DNA of 55,870 nucleotides from Rubrobacter sp. (lineage in GTDB: Bacteria; Actinomycetota; Rubrobacteria; Rubrobacterales; Rubrobacteraceae): NCBI GenBank assembly GCA_016781775.1, contig JADDPR010000068.1, positions 1 through 55,870 on the forward strand. Direction: 5' to 3'. Position 1 is the stretch's first letter; every line of letters starts with the position of its first letter. Shown here piece after piece: positions 1 to 12,247 of the stretch. The notes beneath the pieces were generated by a model. It searched no databases. It saw only the letters and a list, made by a program, of their open reading frames with translations, and was not told where the DNA came from. Made by a program: the position numbers and the translations under genes.

Positions 1-763
1 GTAGAACGAACCGGAAGGTACCCTCGGGGAATTGCTCGTCGAGGGCGAGTTCCGTAACCTGCGCAACGTAGAACTCCTCGCCCCTGAGCCGCTCGGCGTA
101 GCGCAGGATGACCCCGATCTCCGCGTCGACCGAGAGCACGTAGTCGTCGGCTCCTTCCAATCCCGAGAGGCCGCATGGTGGGTAGTCCAGCGAGATCGTT
201 CGCGCCTCTACCTCCAGGGTCTCCCTGCCCGCGTGCGCTCCCTGGTCCACAATCCTCATCAGCACGGGGTTCAGACGCTCTCCGAGCAAGGAGGGATTCA
301 GGAGACCGAAGATGGGGGGCCAATTTCGGTTCACCGCGTAGTTGTCCGAGGTGTGGAACACCCGCTCCGGTGGGTCGTACACCCACCGGAGCCCTCCGTC
401 AGCCACGCTATAAAAGGTCTGTGGGTCGCCCTGACGCTCCACCTCTTCGCGCCAACGGTCGGGTTTCTCGTACCAGATCCGTACGGTATTCTCCGAGTCT
501 CCTATATCCCAGATCCACGAGAAGTGGTCGGGCGGGATCCCTACCGGCTCGTCTTCCTTGGACGAAACCCGTTCCCGTGAGTAAAGGTGGTAGATCATGC
601 CACGTTCCGAAGCATGGTCGTGGAACCGCTTGGCCGTCTGCGAAGCCAAGGTCCCGTTCGTGGCCACCCGGACGGTGGCCCGGACGGTGCGGTAGCGATC
701 GGGCGCGCCGAAGAGTAGATGCCTGAGATTTGGGAGGGCGATAAGCTCGCGGTAGTCGTCCAT
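1..763 (-). CDS. LolA/RseB-like lipoprotein-carrier-fold protein, C-terminus beyond left edge (partial)
   Basis: Open minus-strand frame from ATG at 763 running off the edge without a stop (MDDYRELIALPNLRHLLFGAPDRYRTVRATVRV...FSWIWDIGDSENTVRIWYEKPDRWREEVE...). The ORF track misses it because it has no stop in the window. Family assignment is by overall sequence style only. Confidence 0.55.
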   Translation of the reverse strand, partial: MDDYRELIALPNLRHLLFGAPDRYRTVRATVRVATNGTLASQTAKRFHDHASERGMIYHLYSRERVSSKEDEPVGIPPDHFSWIWDIGDSENTVRIWYEKPDRWREEVERQGDPQTFYSVADGGLRWVYDPPERVFHTSDNYAVNRNWPPIFGLLNPSLLGERLNPVLMRIVDQGAHAGRETLEVEARTISLDYPPCGLSGLEGADDYVLSVDAEIGVILRYAERLRGEEFYVAQVTELALDEQFPEGTFRFVL

Positions 764-876
764 GAACCGAGTCTAGCTTTATAGGCAGCCCACCGCAAAG
801 CGCTAGCGGGTTCGGACCCAGGTAGATCCCACCCCCAGCCCTGTACGACGAACTCGCCTTCGCTGCTGCTACTTAC

Positions 877-1365
877 CTAACGCGCCCTCCAGGGCTTGCG
901 CGGCTCGGGGACGCCCGCAGGACCCGGAACGAGCCGATCCACGAAAGCGCCGGTAGCGAAGGCGTAGACCGCCTTGTGCAGCAGGTCTATGGCCTGCTCG
1001 TCCACTGGCCACGTCCACGGGGGAGCGCCGACGCCGGTTGCGTTCTCCAGGGTCTGGTCATTTAAGAGGCGCAGATTTAGCAGCAGGAACGACCCGACTG
1101 GGCCGCGAAACCCGCGTTTCGCCATCAGCCCGCGTACCGCGCCGAGGATCGCGCCCTGCCCGTAGTGCGTGGCCCAGTTCAGCCACAACCGCTCCTCGTC
1201 GGGTTTCTCCCTAAGCCCGAGCAGCCGCTCCGTCTGGTGCGCGGGGACGAACGAGTTGGGCCGATGGGTCAGCGCCTGCTCCACCTTCTCGACGGCGGTC
1301 ATTACCGCGACCCCCGCAAGCCCCGCCGCGAACCCGCGTACCGCCGCACCCGTAGTCGTCGTCAA
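877..1365 (-). CDS. Hypothetical small membrane-associated protein
   Basis: 162-aa ORF, TTG start with GGAGG 6 nt upstream; Gly/Ala-rich hydrophobic segments. Confidence 0.65.
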   Translation of the reverse strand: MTTTTGAAVRGFAAGLAGVAVMTAVEKVEQALTHRPNSFVPAHQTERLLGLREKPDEERLWLNWATHYGQGAILGAVRGLMAKRGFRGPVGSFLLLNLRLLNDQTLENATGVGAPPWTWPVDEQAIDLLHKAVYAFATGAFVDRLVPGPAGVPEPRKPWRAR

Positions 1366-1552
1366 CGTATGCCTCCATAGATCTCGCCCTTACCACTCCT
1401 ACAACGTGTTCCTACCCCGACAGGCCGGACTTACTCATGGGAGGGAGGAGCCCCGGGTGCATCAACGAGAGGAGCCCGACGACCGAGGGGACAGATCCTC
1501 GTACCGCCGGGCTTCCCCGGGGTTTCTGATTTGGTGGTACCGGCCGTAAGGG

Positions 1553-5344
<3,792 letters not shown>

Positions 5345-5496
5345 GTTCCTCCTTCTGGCTTCCGGCCCTCAGCCTTCGACCTTCGGATCTTCGCCCCGCC
5401 GCCCTCGTACGCTGCCGGCGACTCTCTTTTGAACTACCGTCTCGCGGGCCGCATCGACGCCCCGCCGCGAACTGCTTGCTGAAGGCCGACGGCCGA

Positions 5497-7341
5497 TCAG
5501 CCTACGGCTTCGATAACGTCGCCGGCCAGGTGCGGCATCGAGGCGGGGGGCATGAGGTAGGCCCCGCCGACGAGCGGCTTCGCCTTCGCGAGCAGGTTCT
5601 GGGCGACCTCGACGCCGTACTTCGGGGCGTCCTCGGCGGCGAGCTCGGCGAGCTTCTTGCGGACGCTCTGAGGGATGTTTATGCCGGGGACCTCGTGGTG
5701 GAGGAACTCGGCCTGCCTCCCGCTCCTCAGGGGCATCAGGCCTAATAGGAGGGTGACGTCCATGTCCTGTATCTTCTCCAGCGCGCGCTCCAGGGCCCCG
5801 AGCTCGAAGACGGGCTGGGTCCAGAAAGCGTGCGCCCCCGCCCCGACCTTGCGCCAGAGCTTGTCGACCTCCGCATCGAGGTCCTCGGCCGTCGGGTTGA
5901 AGGACGCCCCGATCAGGAAGCCGGGCGGCTCGCCGATGGGGTTGCCCGCGAGGTCCTCGCCCCGGTTCATCTTCGAGAGGACGTGGACGAGGCCGACGGC
6001 GTCCGTGTCGAAGACGCTCGTCGCCTCGGGGTAGTCCCCGATCTGGGCCGGATCTCCCGTTACCGCGAGTATGTTCTTGACCCCGAGCGCCGCCGCCGAC
6101 AAGAGATCCGCCTGCAGCCCGATGATGTTCCGGTCGCGGCAGGACATGTGCGCGACCACCTCGATGCCGGCCTGCTCCTGCACGAGCCTCGCCACCGCGA
6201 TCGGGTGCATCCGAAGGCGCGCTCGCGCCCCGTCCGAAATATCTATCGCGTGAACGCCGCGCTCCTTCAGGGCCTTCGCCGCCTCGAGTACCCCGGAGAT
6301 GTCGTGCCCCCGTGGCAGGTCAACCTCGACCGCGACCGCGAACCCCTCCTTTATCTTCCGGGCGAACTCCGTCTCGGGCTCGGCCGCCGCCTTCTCGGTC
6401 TCGAGCTCCGGGGTAGAAGCCGAGACGCGCCGGGCGGACCTAGCCGCCGGCTTGAAGTCGCGGAGCGCTTCGGCGAGTGCCCGGACGTGCGACGGGGTCG
6501 TGCCGCAACAGCCGCCGACAATGTGGGCGCCGGCCTGGGCCAGCTTGAGGCCGTACTCGGCGAAGTGCTCGACGTCCCGGTTGTAGCGGACGACGCCGTT
6601 CACGAGCTGGGGGAGGCCCGGGTTCGGGTAGGCGGCGACGGGGCCGACCTCGGAGGCCATCGCCTCCGTGATCCCGAGCATCCGCTGCGGCCCGACGGTG
6701 CAGTTGGAGCCGGCGAGCAGCAAGCCCTCGGAACCCCACGAGGAGATGTCGCGCGCCACCCTCGCCGGCAGCCCCTCGGCGAGCGTCTCCCCGTCCTCGA
6801 CAAAGGTCTTGTGCGCGATCACGGGCACTCCTAGAGAAGCCACCGCGTCGTACGCGATCTTGAGCTCGGCGAGGTCCACGAAGGTCTCCAGGAGGATCGC
6901 GTCGGCGCCGCCTTCGAGGAGTGCTTCGGCCTGCTGCATGAACGCGGCCCGCGCCTCCTCAGGACGGATTGGGCCGATGGGGGCGAGGGGACGCCCTAAA
7001 GGTCCTACCGCGCCGAGCACGATCGCGTCGTCCCCGTTCGGAAGGGCATTCTCGACCGCGGACCGGGCCAGACGCGCCCCCTCGACGTTGATCTCCCGGA
7101 CCTGATCCCCGAGGTTCTTCAGGGCCAGTTTCGTCGCATTGGCGGAGAAAGTGTTCGTCTCGATGACCCTGGCGCCGGCGCGCACGTACTCCTCGTGTAC
7201 GGCCCGCACCACGTGCGGGTGCGTGAGGTTGGCCCGGTCGTAGGGGTGACCGTAGCCCACCCCACGCTCGGCCAAGAGCGTACCCATCGCGCCGTCGCCC
7301 ACGAGGAGCCGGCCGTCGAGCTTCTCCCTTAGATCCAACAA
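5497..7341 (-). CDS. Bifunctional homocysteine S-methyltransferase / methylenetetrahydrofolate reductase (YitJ-type fusion)
   Basis: N-terminal homocysteine methyltransferase domain ([20 protein letters not shown]) fused to a C-terminal MTHFR domain (NILAVTGDP, FWTQPVF). The ORF track start at 7446 lies inside the riboswitch; TTG at 7341 has GAGGGG 7 nt upstream. Confidence 0.92.
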   Translation of the reverse strand: MLDLREKLDGRLLVGDGAMGTLLAERGVGYGHPYDRANLTHPHVVRAVHEEYVRAGARVIETNTFSANATKLALKNLGDQVREINVEGARLARSAVENALPNGDDAIVLGAVGPLGRPLAPIGPIRPEEARAAFMQQAEALLEGGADAILLETFVDLAELKIAYDAVASLGVPVIAHKTFVEDGETLAEGLPARVARDISSWGSEGLLLAGSNCTVGPQRMLGITEAMASEVGPVAAYPNPGLPQLVNGVVRYNRDVEHFAEYGLKLAQAGAHIVGGCCGTTPSHVRALAEALRDFKPAARSARRVSASTPELETEKAAAEPETEFARKIKEGFAVAVEVDLPRGHDISGVLEAAKALKERGVHAIDISDGARARLRMHPIAVARLVQEQAGIEVVAHMSCRDRNIIGLQADLLSAAALGVKNILAVTGDPAQIGDYPEATSVFDTDAVGLVHVLSKMNRGEDLAGNPIGEPPGFLIGASFNPTAEDLDAEVDKLWRKVGAGAHAFWTQPVFELGALERALEKIQDMDVTLLLGLMPLRSGRQAEFLHHEVPGINIPQSVRKKLAELAAEDAPKYGVEVAQNLLAKAKPLVGGAYLMPPASMPHLAGDVIEAVG

Positions 7342-7410
7342 AAACAAACCCCTCTCTGCGTGTACAACGAGCCGTGCCGAGGGGCGGAAATGAGATGCAA
7401 AACCGACCGC

Positions 7411-7518
7411 CTCATCTTTCGGAGCTTCCTCCGCGGGATTTGGCACCCCATACGAGGCTTGCGCTCTCGCCGGTTGCCGCGGCTTCTTCGGGCCCGTCCC
7501 TCCACCGCTCTCGATGAG
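7411..7518 (-). ncRNA. SAM-I (S-box) riboswitch
   Basis: Minus strand reads CTCATCGAGAGCGGTGGAGGGACGGGCCCGAAGAAGCCGCGGCAACC...GGTGCCAAATCC...GAAAGATGAG. This has the S-box conserved core (AGAG-GGAGGGA-GGCCC-GCGGCAACC-GGTGCCAA) and a closing P1 helix CTCATC/GATGAG. It sits upstream of a methionine-cycle gene. Confidence 0.95.
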
Positions 7519-7632
7519 AACCGCGCCACGAAAAAACCCTCTCGCCGCGCGGCATCTGGTCCCCTGAAACTACCACGGGGGGAACCGCTTTACAACTCGC
7601 GCGCCCCCGGCGCACCCCCCGCGGCCCGGATT

Positions 7633-8469
7633 TTACGGCGCGTCGAAGCGGAAGATCCCCCACGCCAGGTACCCGCTGCGCCCGCCGTCGACCCAGTGCT
7701 GGAGGCCCTTCTTCATGCGCCGGATGTAATCCTCGCCGACGTGCTCGAGAAGCTCGTCCTCGCGCTTCTCCGTCTCCTCCAGGACGCGGGCGTAGTGGGT
7801 AGGAAGCTGCTCCGAGTGGTCCTCGAAGCCCGCGTCCTTCAGCCCCGCCGCCTCCGCCGCCTGCCCATAAAAGCCCGGGCTTCCTAAGGAGTCGAGGTGG
7901 ATGCGGTCCAGGATCGGCTGCAGCACCCCGTCCGGGCAGTCGTCGGCCTGCATCGGATCGGTGAAGGTGAACCTCCCGCCGGGCTTGAGGACGCGGGCGA
8001 CCTCCCGCAGGACGACCTCCCTCTCGCCGCTGTGCAGGATGGCGTCCTGCGACCATACGACGTCGAAGTGGTCGTCCCCGAAGGGGATCGCCTCGAAGCT
8101 CCCGTCGACGACCTCTATAAGCCCGTCGAGGCCCTGCTCGCGGTTCAACTCGCGGGTGCGCTCGTTCTCGACCTCGCTCAGGTTCAGCGCGACGATGCGG
8201 CAGCCGTGCGCGTTCGCGAGGTAACGTGCCGAGCCTCCGTAGCCCGAGCCCATGTCGAGGACGCGGCTCTCCGGACCGAGCCCTTGCAGGCTCGCCGCCA
8301 TCTTCTCGACGGTCCTGCGGCTCGCGCTGAAGATCGGCTCGTCGGGGCTCTCGTACAGCCCGATGTGGATATCCTCGCCGCCCCAGATCGTCGAGTAGAA
8401 CCGGTCGGCGTCGGGGGAGTTGTAGTAGTCGCGGGCGGTGTTCACCGCGCCCGAGTAGTTACCGCTCAC
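7633..8469 (-). CDS. Sarcosine/dimethylglycine N-methyltransferase (betaine synthesis)
   Basis: SAM-dependent MT motifs (VLDMGSGYGGSARYLA); N-terminal AVNTARDYYNSPDADRFYSTIWGGEDIHIGLY typical of SDMT; GTG start overlaps the stop of the upstream GSMT frame. Confidence 0.9.
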   Translation of the reverse strand: MSGNYSGAVNTARDYYNSPDADRFYSTIWGGEDIHIGLYESPDEPIFSASRRTVEKMAASLQGLGPESRVLDMGSGYGGSARYLANAHGCRIVALNLSEVENERTRELNREQGLDGLIEVVDGSFEAIPFGDDHFDVVWSQDAILHSGEREVVLREVARVLKPGGRFTFTDPMQADDCPDGVLQPILDRIHLDSLGSPGFYGQAAEAAGLKDAGFEDHSEQLPTHYARVLEETEKREDELLEHVGEDYIRRMKKGLQHWVDGGRSGYLAWGIFRFDAP

Positions 8470-9336
8470 CCTGGCCGTCCCCCTCGTCGTCGACGTAGAG
8501 CTTCTCCGCGACGTGGACGAAGAAGTCCGGCGTGTCCGGCCCGTCCTCTTGGTCCGACTTCTGGAAGTCCCCGTAGGTCTCGACGCGCTGGAAGCCGACC
8601 TCTTGCATCAGGCGCCTCGTGTACTCCTTGCGCAGGGGGAACATGTTCAGGTGGTAGACGGAGCCGTCCGGGAAGCCGTAGCGAAACCTGGCGAGCCCCT
8701 CGTCCACGTGCTCGGGGCCGGCGTCTACCGCCTTGCCGCAGTAGTAATACGTGTGGCTGCTCTCGTAGTCGCCGTCCAGGATGGCGTCGTAGTTGCGCTG
8801 GTCGAGGACGAGGACGCCGTCGTGCTTGAGCATCGCGTAGAACTCGGCGAGGGTCTTGCGCCGGTCGTGCTCGGAGAAGAGGTGAGTGAAGGAGTTGCCG
8901 AGGCAGATTATGGCGTCGAACTCGCCGTGTACGTCCCGGTTGAGCCAGCGCCAGTCGGCCAGAACGGTCCTCAGGATGTGGCCGCCGTGCTCCAGACCGT
9001 TCTCGAAGGCCTTGGCGAGCATCGTGGCGCTCCCGTCCACGCTGACCACCTCGAAGCCCTCGTTCAAGAGCCGGACCGAGTGGAAGCCGGTCCCGGTCGC
9101 GACTCGAGTACCCTCTTGGCCCCGCGCTCCTTAAGCTGGCGGATAAAGAAGTCTCCCTCGCTCTCGGCCCGCGAGTCCCAATCTATAAGCTCGTCCCACT
9201 TCTCGACGAAGCTCTTTATGTACTCGATCCTGTAGTGGTCGGTCTCGCGAACCTCGACCGGATCCTCACCAAACGACTGCCGCTCTTGAGCGGTCACGGG
9301 TTTTCTCCCCTCTGGAGACAGAACATGGTGTTCCAT
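8459..9336 (-). pseudogene. Glycine/sarcosine N-methyltransferase, frameshifted (two ORFs 9336-9064 and 9067-8459)
   Basis: N-terminal part DHYRIEYIKSFVEKWDELIDWDSRAESEGDFFIRQLKERGAKRVL and C-terminal part ATGTGFHSVRLLNEGFEVVSVDGSATMLAKAFENGLEHGG... join if one nucleotide is restored near 9103/9104 to give VLDVATGTGF. Confidence 0.85.
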
Positions 9337-9549
9337 GGTGATCTTCTCAATACCGGTAACCCCTACGCCCCCGAACCTCCCTCCGCCGTCGGGCACGTGC
9401 AACGCGACGGGAGATCGTTGGACGCCCCGTCCTCGTGATGCTCGTGTATGCGTCCGGCATGCGAAGCCGGGCGCGCCAAAAATGCCTCGCCGCTCTTATC
9501 GACGCGTTTTGCGCCCCTTATGCCCTCTTCCCTTCAAAGCATGGCGCAT

Positions 9550-9577
9550 ACTATACACGGGCCTGGAGCATGTGCAA
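9550..9577 (-). promoter_or_regulatory. Putative sigma-A promoter for the GSMT/SDMT block
   Basis: Minus strand TTGCAC - 16 nt - TATAGT, giving a leader of about 200 nt before the GSMT ATG at 9336. Confidence 0.5.
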
Positions 9578-9609
9578 CACGAAAAAGTATTAAATGTCTG
9601 TTCAGTAAC

Positions 9610-10566
9610 CTATCTCGGCGCGGGGATGCTTGCGGCAGACTTGCCGCGCAGCCGGGCCGGTATCTCCCCCGGATCCCTCGCCGCCACGGTGGCGGCGACT
9701 CGGACTTTGTGGGCGAAGGAGGTCTCCGCGCGGCGAGCGAAGACGTCGTATCCGGAGGCTTCTATCCGGTCGAGGATCGCGGCGTAGAGCTCCCTCGCCA
9801 CGACGACCGGGTAACGGCAGCCGCGCGGGATGTACTTCATCCCCTCGTCGGCGACCTTGTAGAGTTCGCGCGCCCGGGCTATCTCGAAGCGCATGAGGGC
9901 GACGAACCTCTCGTCGATCACCCCGCGCCCGAGATCCTCCTCAGCGTACCCGAAGCTTCTCAGGTCTTCGATCGGCAGGTAGATACGCCCCCGCGCCCGA
10001 TCCTCCCCGACGTCCCTCAGGAAGTTCGTGAGCTGCATCGCCACACCCAAAGCCTCGGCGTGCGGGGCGGCCGCCTCGCCCTTCGTCCCGACGACGCGGC
10101 ACATCATCAGGCCGACGACGGCGGCGCTCCCGTAGGTGTACGCCTGCAGGTCCTCGTAGGCCGGGTAGCGGAAGACGTGGGTATCCATCTTCATGCTCTT
10201 CATGAACGCCGTGATGAGGTCCGTCCCGATCCCGCGCAGGAGCACCGTGTTGGCGAAGGCGCGCAGCACGGGGTTGGGGACCGGTTCCCCGGCGACCGCG
10301 GACAGGGTCTCGGCCTCAAAGGCCTCGAGGCCCACCAGCTGCTCCTCCAGGGAGGTGGAGCCGGGGTTGTCCACGATCTCGTCGGCGTAGCGCATGAAGC
10401 CGTAGAGCGCGTGGACGTGCGGCCTGACCTCGCTGGGGAAGAGGCTCGTGGAGAAGTAGTAGGTTCTGCTGTGGGCCTTGTGGATCTGGCGGCAGAGCTC
10501 GTAGCACCCGGCGAGGGAGAGGCCGGCGCCGCTCAAGGGTCCGTCCGCAACCGGATCCAGTCGCAC
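9610..10566 (-). CDS. crtB: Phytoene/squalene synthase
   Basis: HSRTYYFSTSLFP, YGFMRYADEIVDNP and LGVAMQLTNFLRDVGEDRARGRIYLP motifs of phytoene synthases. Confidence 0.92.
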   Translation of the reverse strand: MRLDPVADGPLSGAGLSLAGCYELCRQIHKAHSRTYYFSTSLFPSEVRPHVHALYGFMRYADEIVDNPGSTSLEEQLVGLEAFEAETLSAVAGEPVPNPVLRAFANTVLLRGIGTDLITAFMKSMKMDTHVFRYPAYEDLQAYTYGSAAVVGLMMCRVVGTKGEAAAPHAEALGVAMQLTNFLRDVGEDRARGRIYLPIEDLRSFGYAEEDLGRGVIDERFVALMRFEIARARELYKVADEGMKYIPRGCRYPVVVARELYAAILDRIEASGYDVFARRAETSFAHKVRVAATVAARDPGEIPARLRGKSAASIPAPR

Positions 10567-10570
10567 GACC

Positions 10571-12133
10571 CTAGGCCCCGACCGGAGCCTTGAGACCGAG
10601 CATCTCCCGTCCCATGCGCCCGGCGACGAGCTTCGCCCCTATGGTCACCAGCGGCACCCCGGTGCCGGGACGCGTGCTCGCCCCGACGAAGTACACGTTC
10701 GGGACGGCCTTGGAGGCCATGGGCGGCCGGAAGTAGCCGACCTGGAAGATGCCGTGCCCGAGCCCGAACGCCGCCCCCTCTTCGAGGTTGTAGTCCGAGA
10801 GCCAGTCCTGTGGCGTCTTGACCCCCTCGTAGACGGCGTGGCGGCGGATGTCGGGGATGCCCGCGCGCTCCTCCAGGAGGTCGTAGATCTTCTCCTTGAA
10901 CGCGGGCCCCTCGTGTTCCCAGTCGACGTTCTCGCCGAGGTGCGGCGTGGGGACGAGGACGTAGAGGGATTCCATGCCCTCGGGCGCGGCGTTCCGGTCC
11001 GTGCGCGACGGGACGTTCGTGTAGAAGGAGGGATCGTCCGGGAGGCGACGCTCCGCGAAGATCTGCCGGAAGTTCTCTTTGTAGCGCGACGAGAGGTAGA
11101 CGTTGTGGTGCGAGACGTGATCCAACTCGCGGTCGAGCCCGAGGTACATCATGAACGACGAGGCGGTGTACAGAAGCTTCTCCCGCTTCCTCAGCTTGAA
11201 CCGGAAGTCCCGGGCCCCCGCCGAACTCGGCAGGAGCTCGCGGTAGACGTACGGAAGATCCGCGTTCGCGAGCACCGCATCTGCCCCGACGGTCTCGCCG
11301 TTGACGCGCACGCCGTGCGCACGTCCCCCGTCCACGACGATCTCCTCGACCGAGCTTTCGAGGTTGATCTTCACCTCGAGGTCCGCGGCGAGCCGTCCCA
11401 TCGCCAGGACGAGCTCGTACATGCCGCCCTTCGGGAACCACAGCCCGTCCTCCGCGAGCTCGGTGTAGGGGAGGAGGGCGTAGACCGCCGGCGCCTCGAA
11501 CGGCGAGAGGCCGAGGTACATCGTCTGAAACGAAAAGGTTTGGCGGAGCTTGTCCGTCCTGAAGAAGCGGGAGACGGACTTGTAGTAGTTGTTCACGGCC
11601 TTTGTTTTGAGAAGGAGCTTGAGGTTGCGGGGGCCGAAGAAGTCTCCGGCCTTCTCGAAGTCCCGCTCCACAAACTCGCTGCGCCCCAGGCGGTACTTCA
11701 TGCAGGCGTCCTCCATGAAGCGGTAGAAGCGGGGCGTCACGCCCGGCTCCACGCGCTCGAGCTCCGGGATGAGGGTGGGGAGGTTCGAGGAAACCTTTAT
11801 GGAGTCGCCGTCGCCGAAGTGGACCCGGTAGTTCGGGTCGAGCGGCATGAGGTCGACCTCGTCGTCGAGGGTGCGGCCCGCCGCCTTGAAGAGGTCGCGG
11901 TAGACGTCGGTCATGAGGAGCAGGGTCGGGCCCGTATCGAAGGTAAAACCGGATTCCTCCAGGCGACCGACGCGGCCCCCGATCTGCCCGTTCTTCTCGA
12001 AGACCTCGACGTCGAAGCCCATCAGCCTGAGGCGTATCGCCGCCGCGAGGCCGCCCATCCCGGCGCCAATGACCGCGACCCGCTTCCCCGAACGCATCTC
12101 GCTCGTTGTGCTAGGCCCCTGTGTCGCAGTCAA
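10571..12133 (-). CDS. crtI: Phytoene desaturase (CrtI family)
   Basis: N-terminal FAD motif VAVIGAGMGGLAAAIRLRLMGFDVEVFEKNGQIGGRVG and C-terminal NVYFVGASTRPGTGVPLVTIGAKLVA; 4-nt gap to crtB. Confidence 0.93.
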   Translation of the reverse strand: MTATQGPSTTSEMRSGKRVAVIGAGMGGLAAAIRLRLMGFDVEVFEKNGQIGGRVGRLEESGFTFDTGPTLLLMTDVYRDLFKAAGRTLDDEVDLMPLDPNYRVHFGDGDSIKVSSNLPTLIPELERVEPGVTPRFYRFMEDACMKYRLGRSEFVERDFEKAGDFFGPRNLKLLLKTKAVNNYYKSVSRFFRTDKLRQTFSFQTMYLGLSPFEAPAVYALLPYTELAEDGLWFPKGGMYELVLAMGRLAADLEVKINLESSVEEIVVDGGRAHGVRVNGETVGADAVLANADLPYVYRELLPSSAGARDFRFKLRKREKLLYTASSFMMYLGLDRELDHVSHHNVYLSSRYKENFRQIFAERRLPDDPSFYTNVPSRTDRNAAPEGMESLYVLVPTPHLGENVDWEHEGPAFKEKIYDLLEERAGIPDIRRHAVYEGVKTPQDWLSDYNLEEGAAFGLGHGIFQVGYFRPPMASKAVPNVYFVGASTRPGTGVPLVTIGAKLVAGRMGREMLGLKAPVGA

Positions 12134-12247
12134 ATTAGCCCGCCCTTCGCCGCCGGTCCCGCCCGAAAAGGGCGATATATTGAGTATACCCGTGCGATCC
12201 TAGCAAACAGGTTCGCGCGAACGGGTAAAGGAGACCACAGGAGAGCG

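Noticed and set aside
5345-5496. A second SAM riboswitch in front of metH
   Set aside because: None of the conserved S-box, SAM-II or cobalamin core motifs were visible; metH is probably co-transcribed with the upstream gene.
10754-12247. N-terminal 498 codons of ORF 10754..13426
   Set aside because: Antisense to crtI; the RlmI-like gene starts at ATG 12248.
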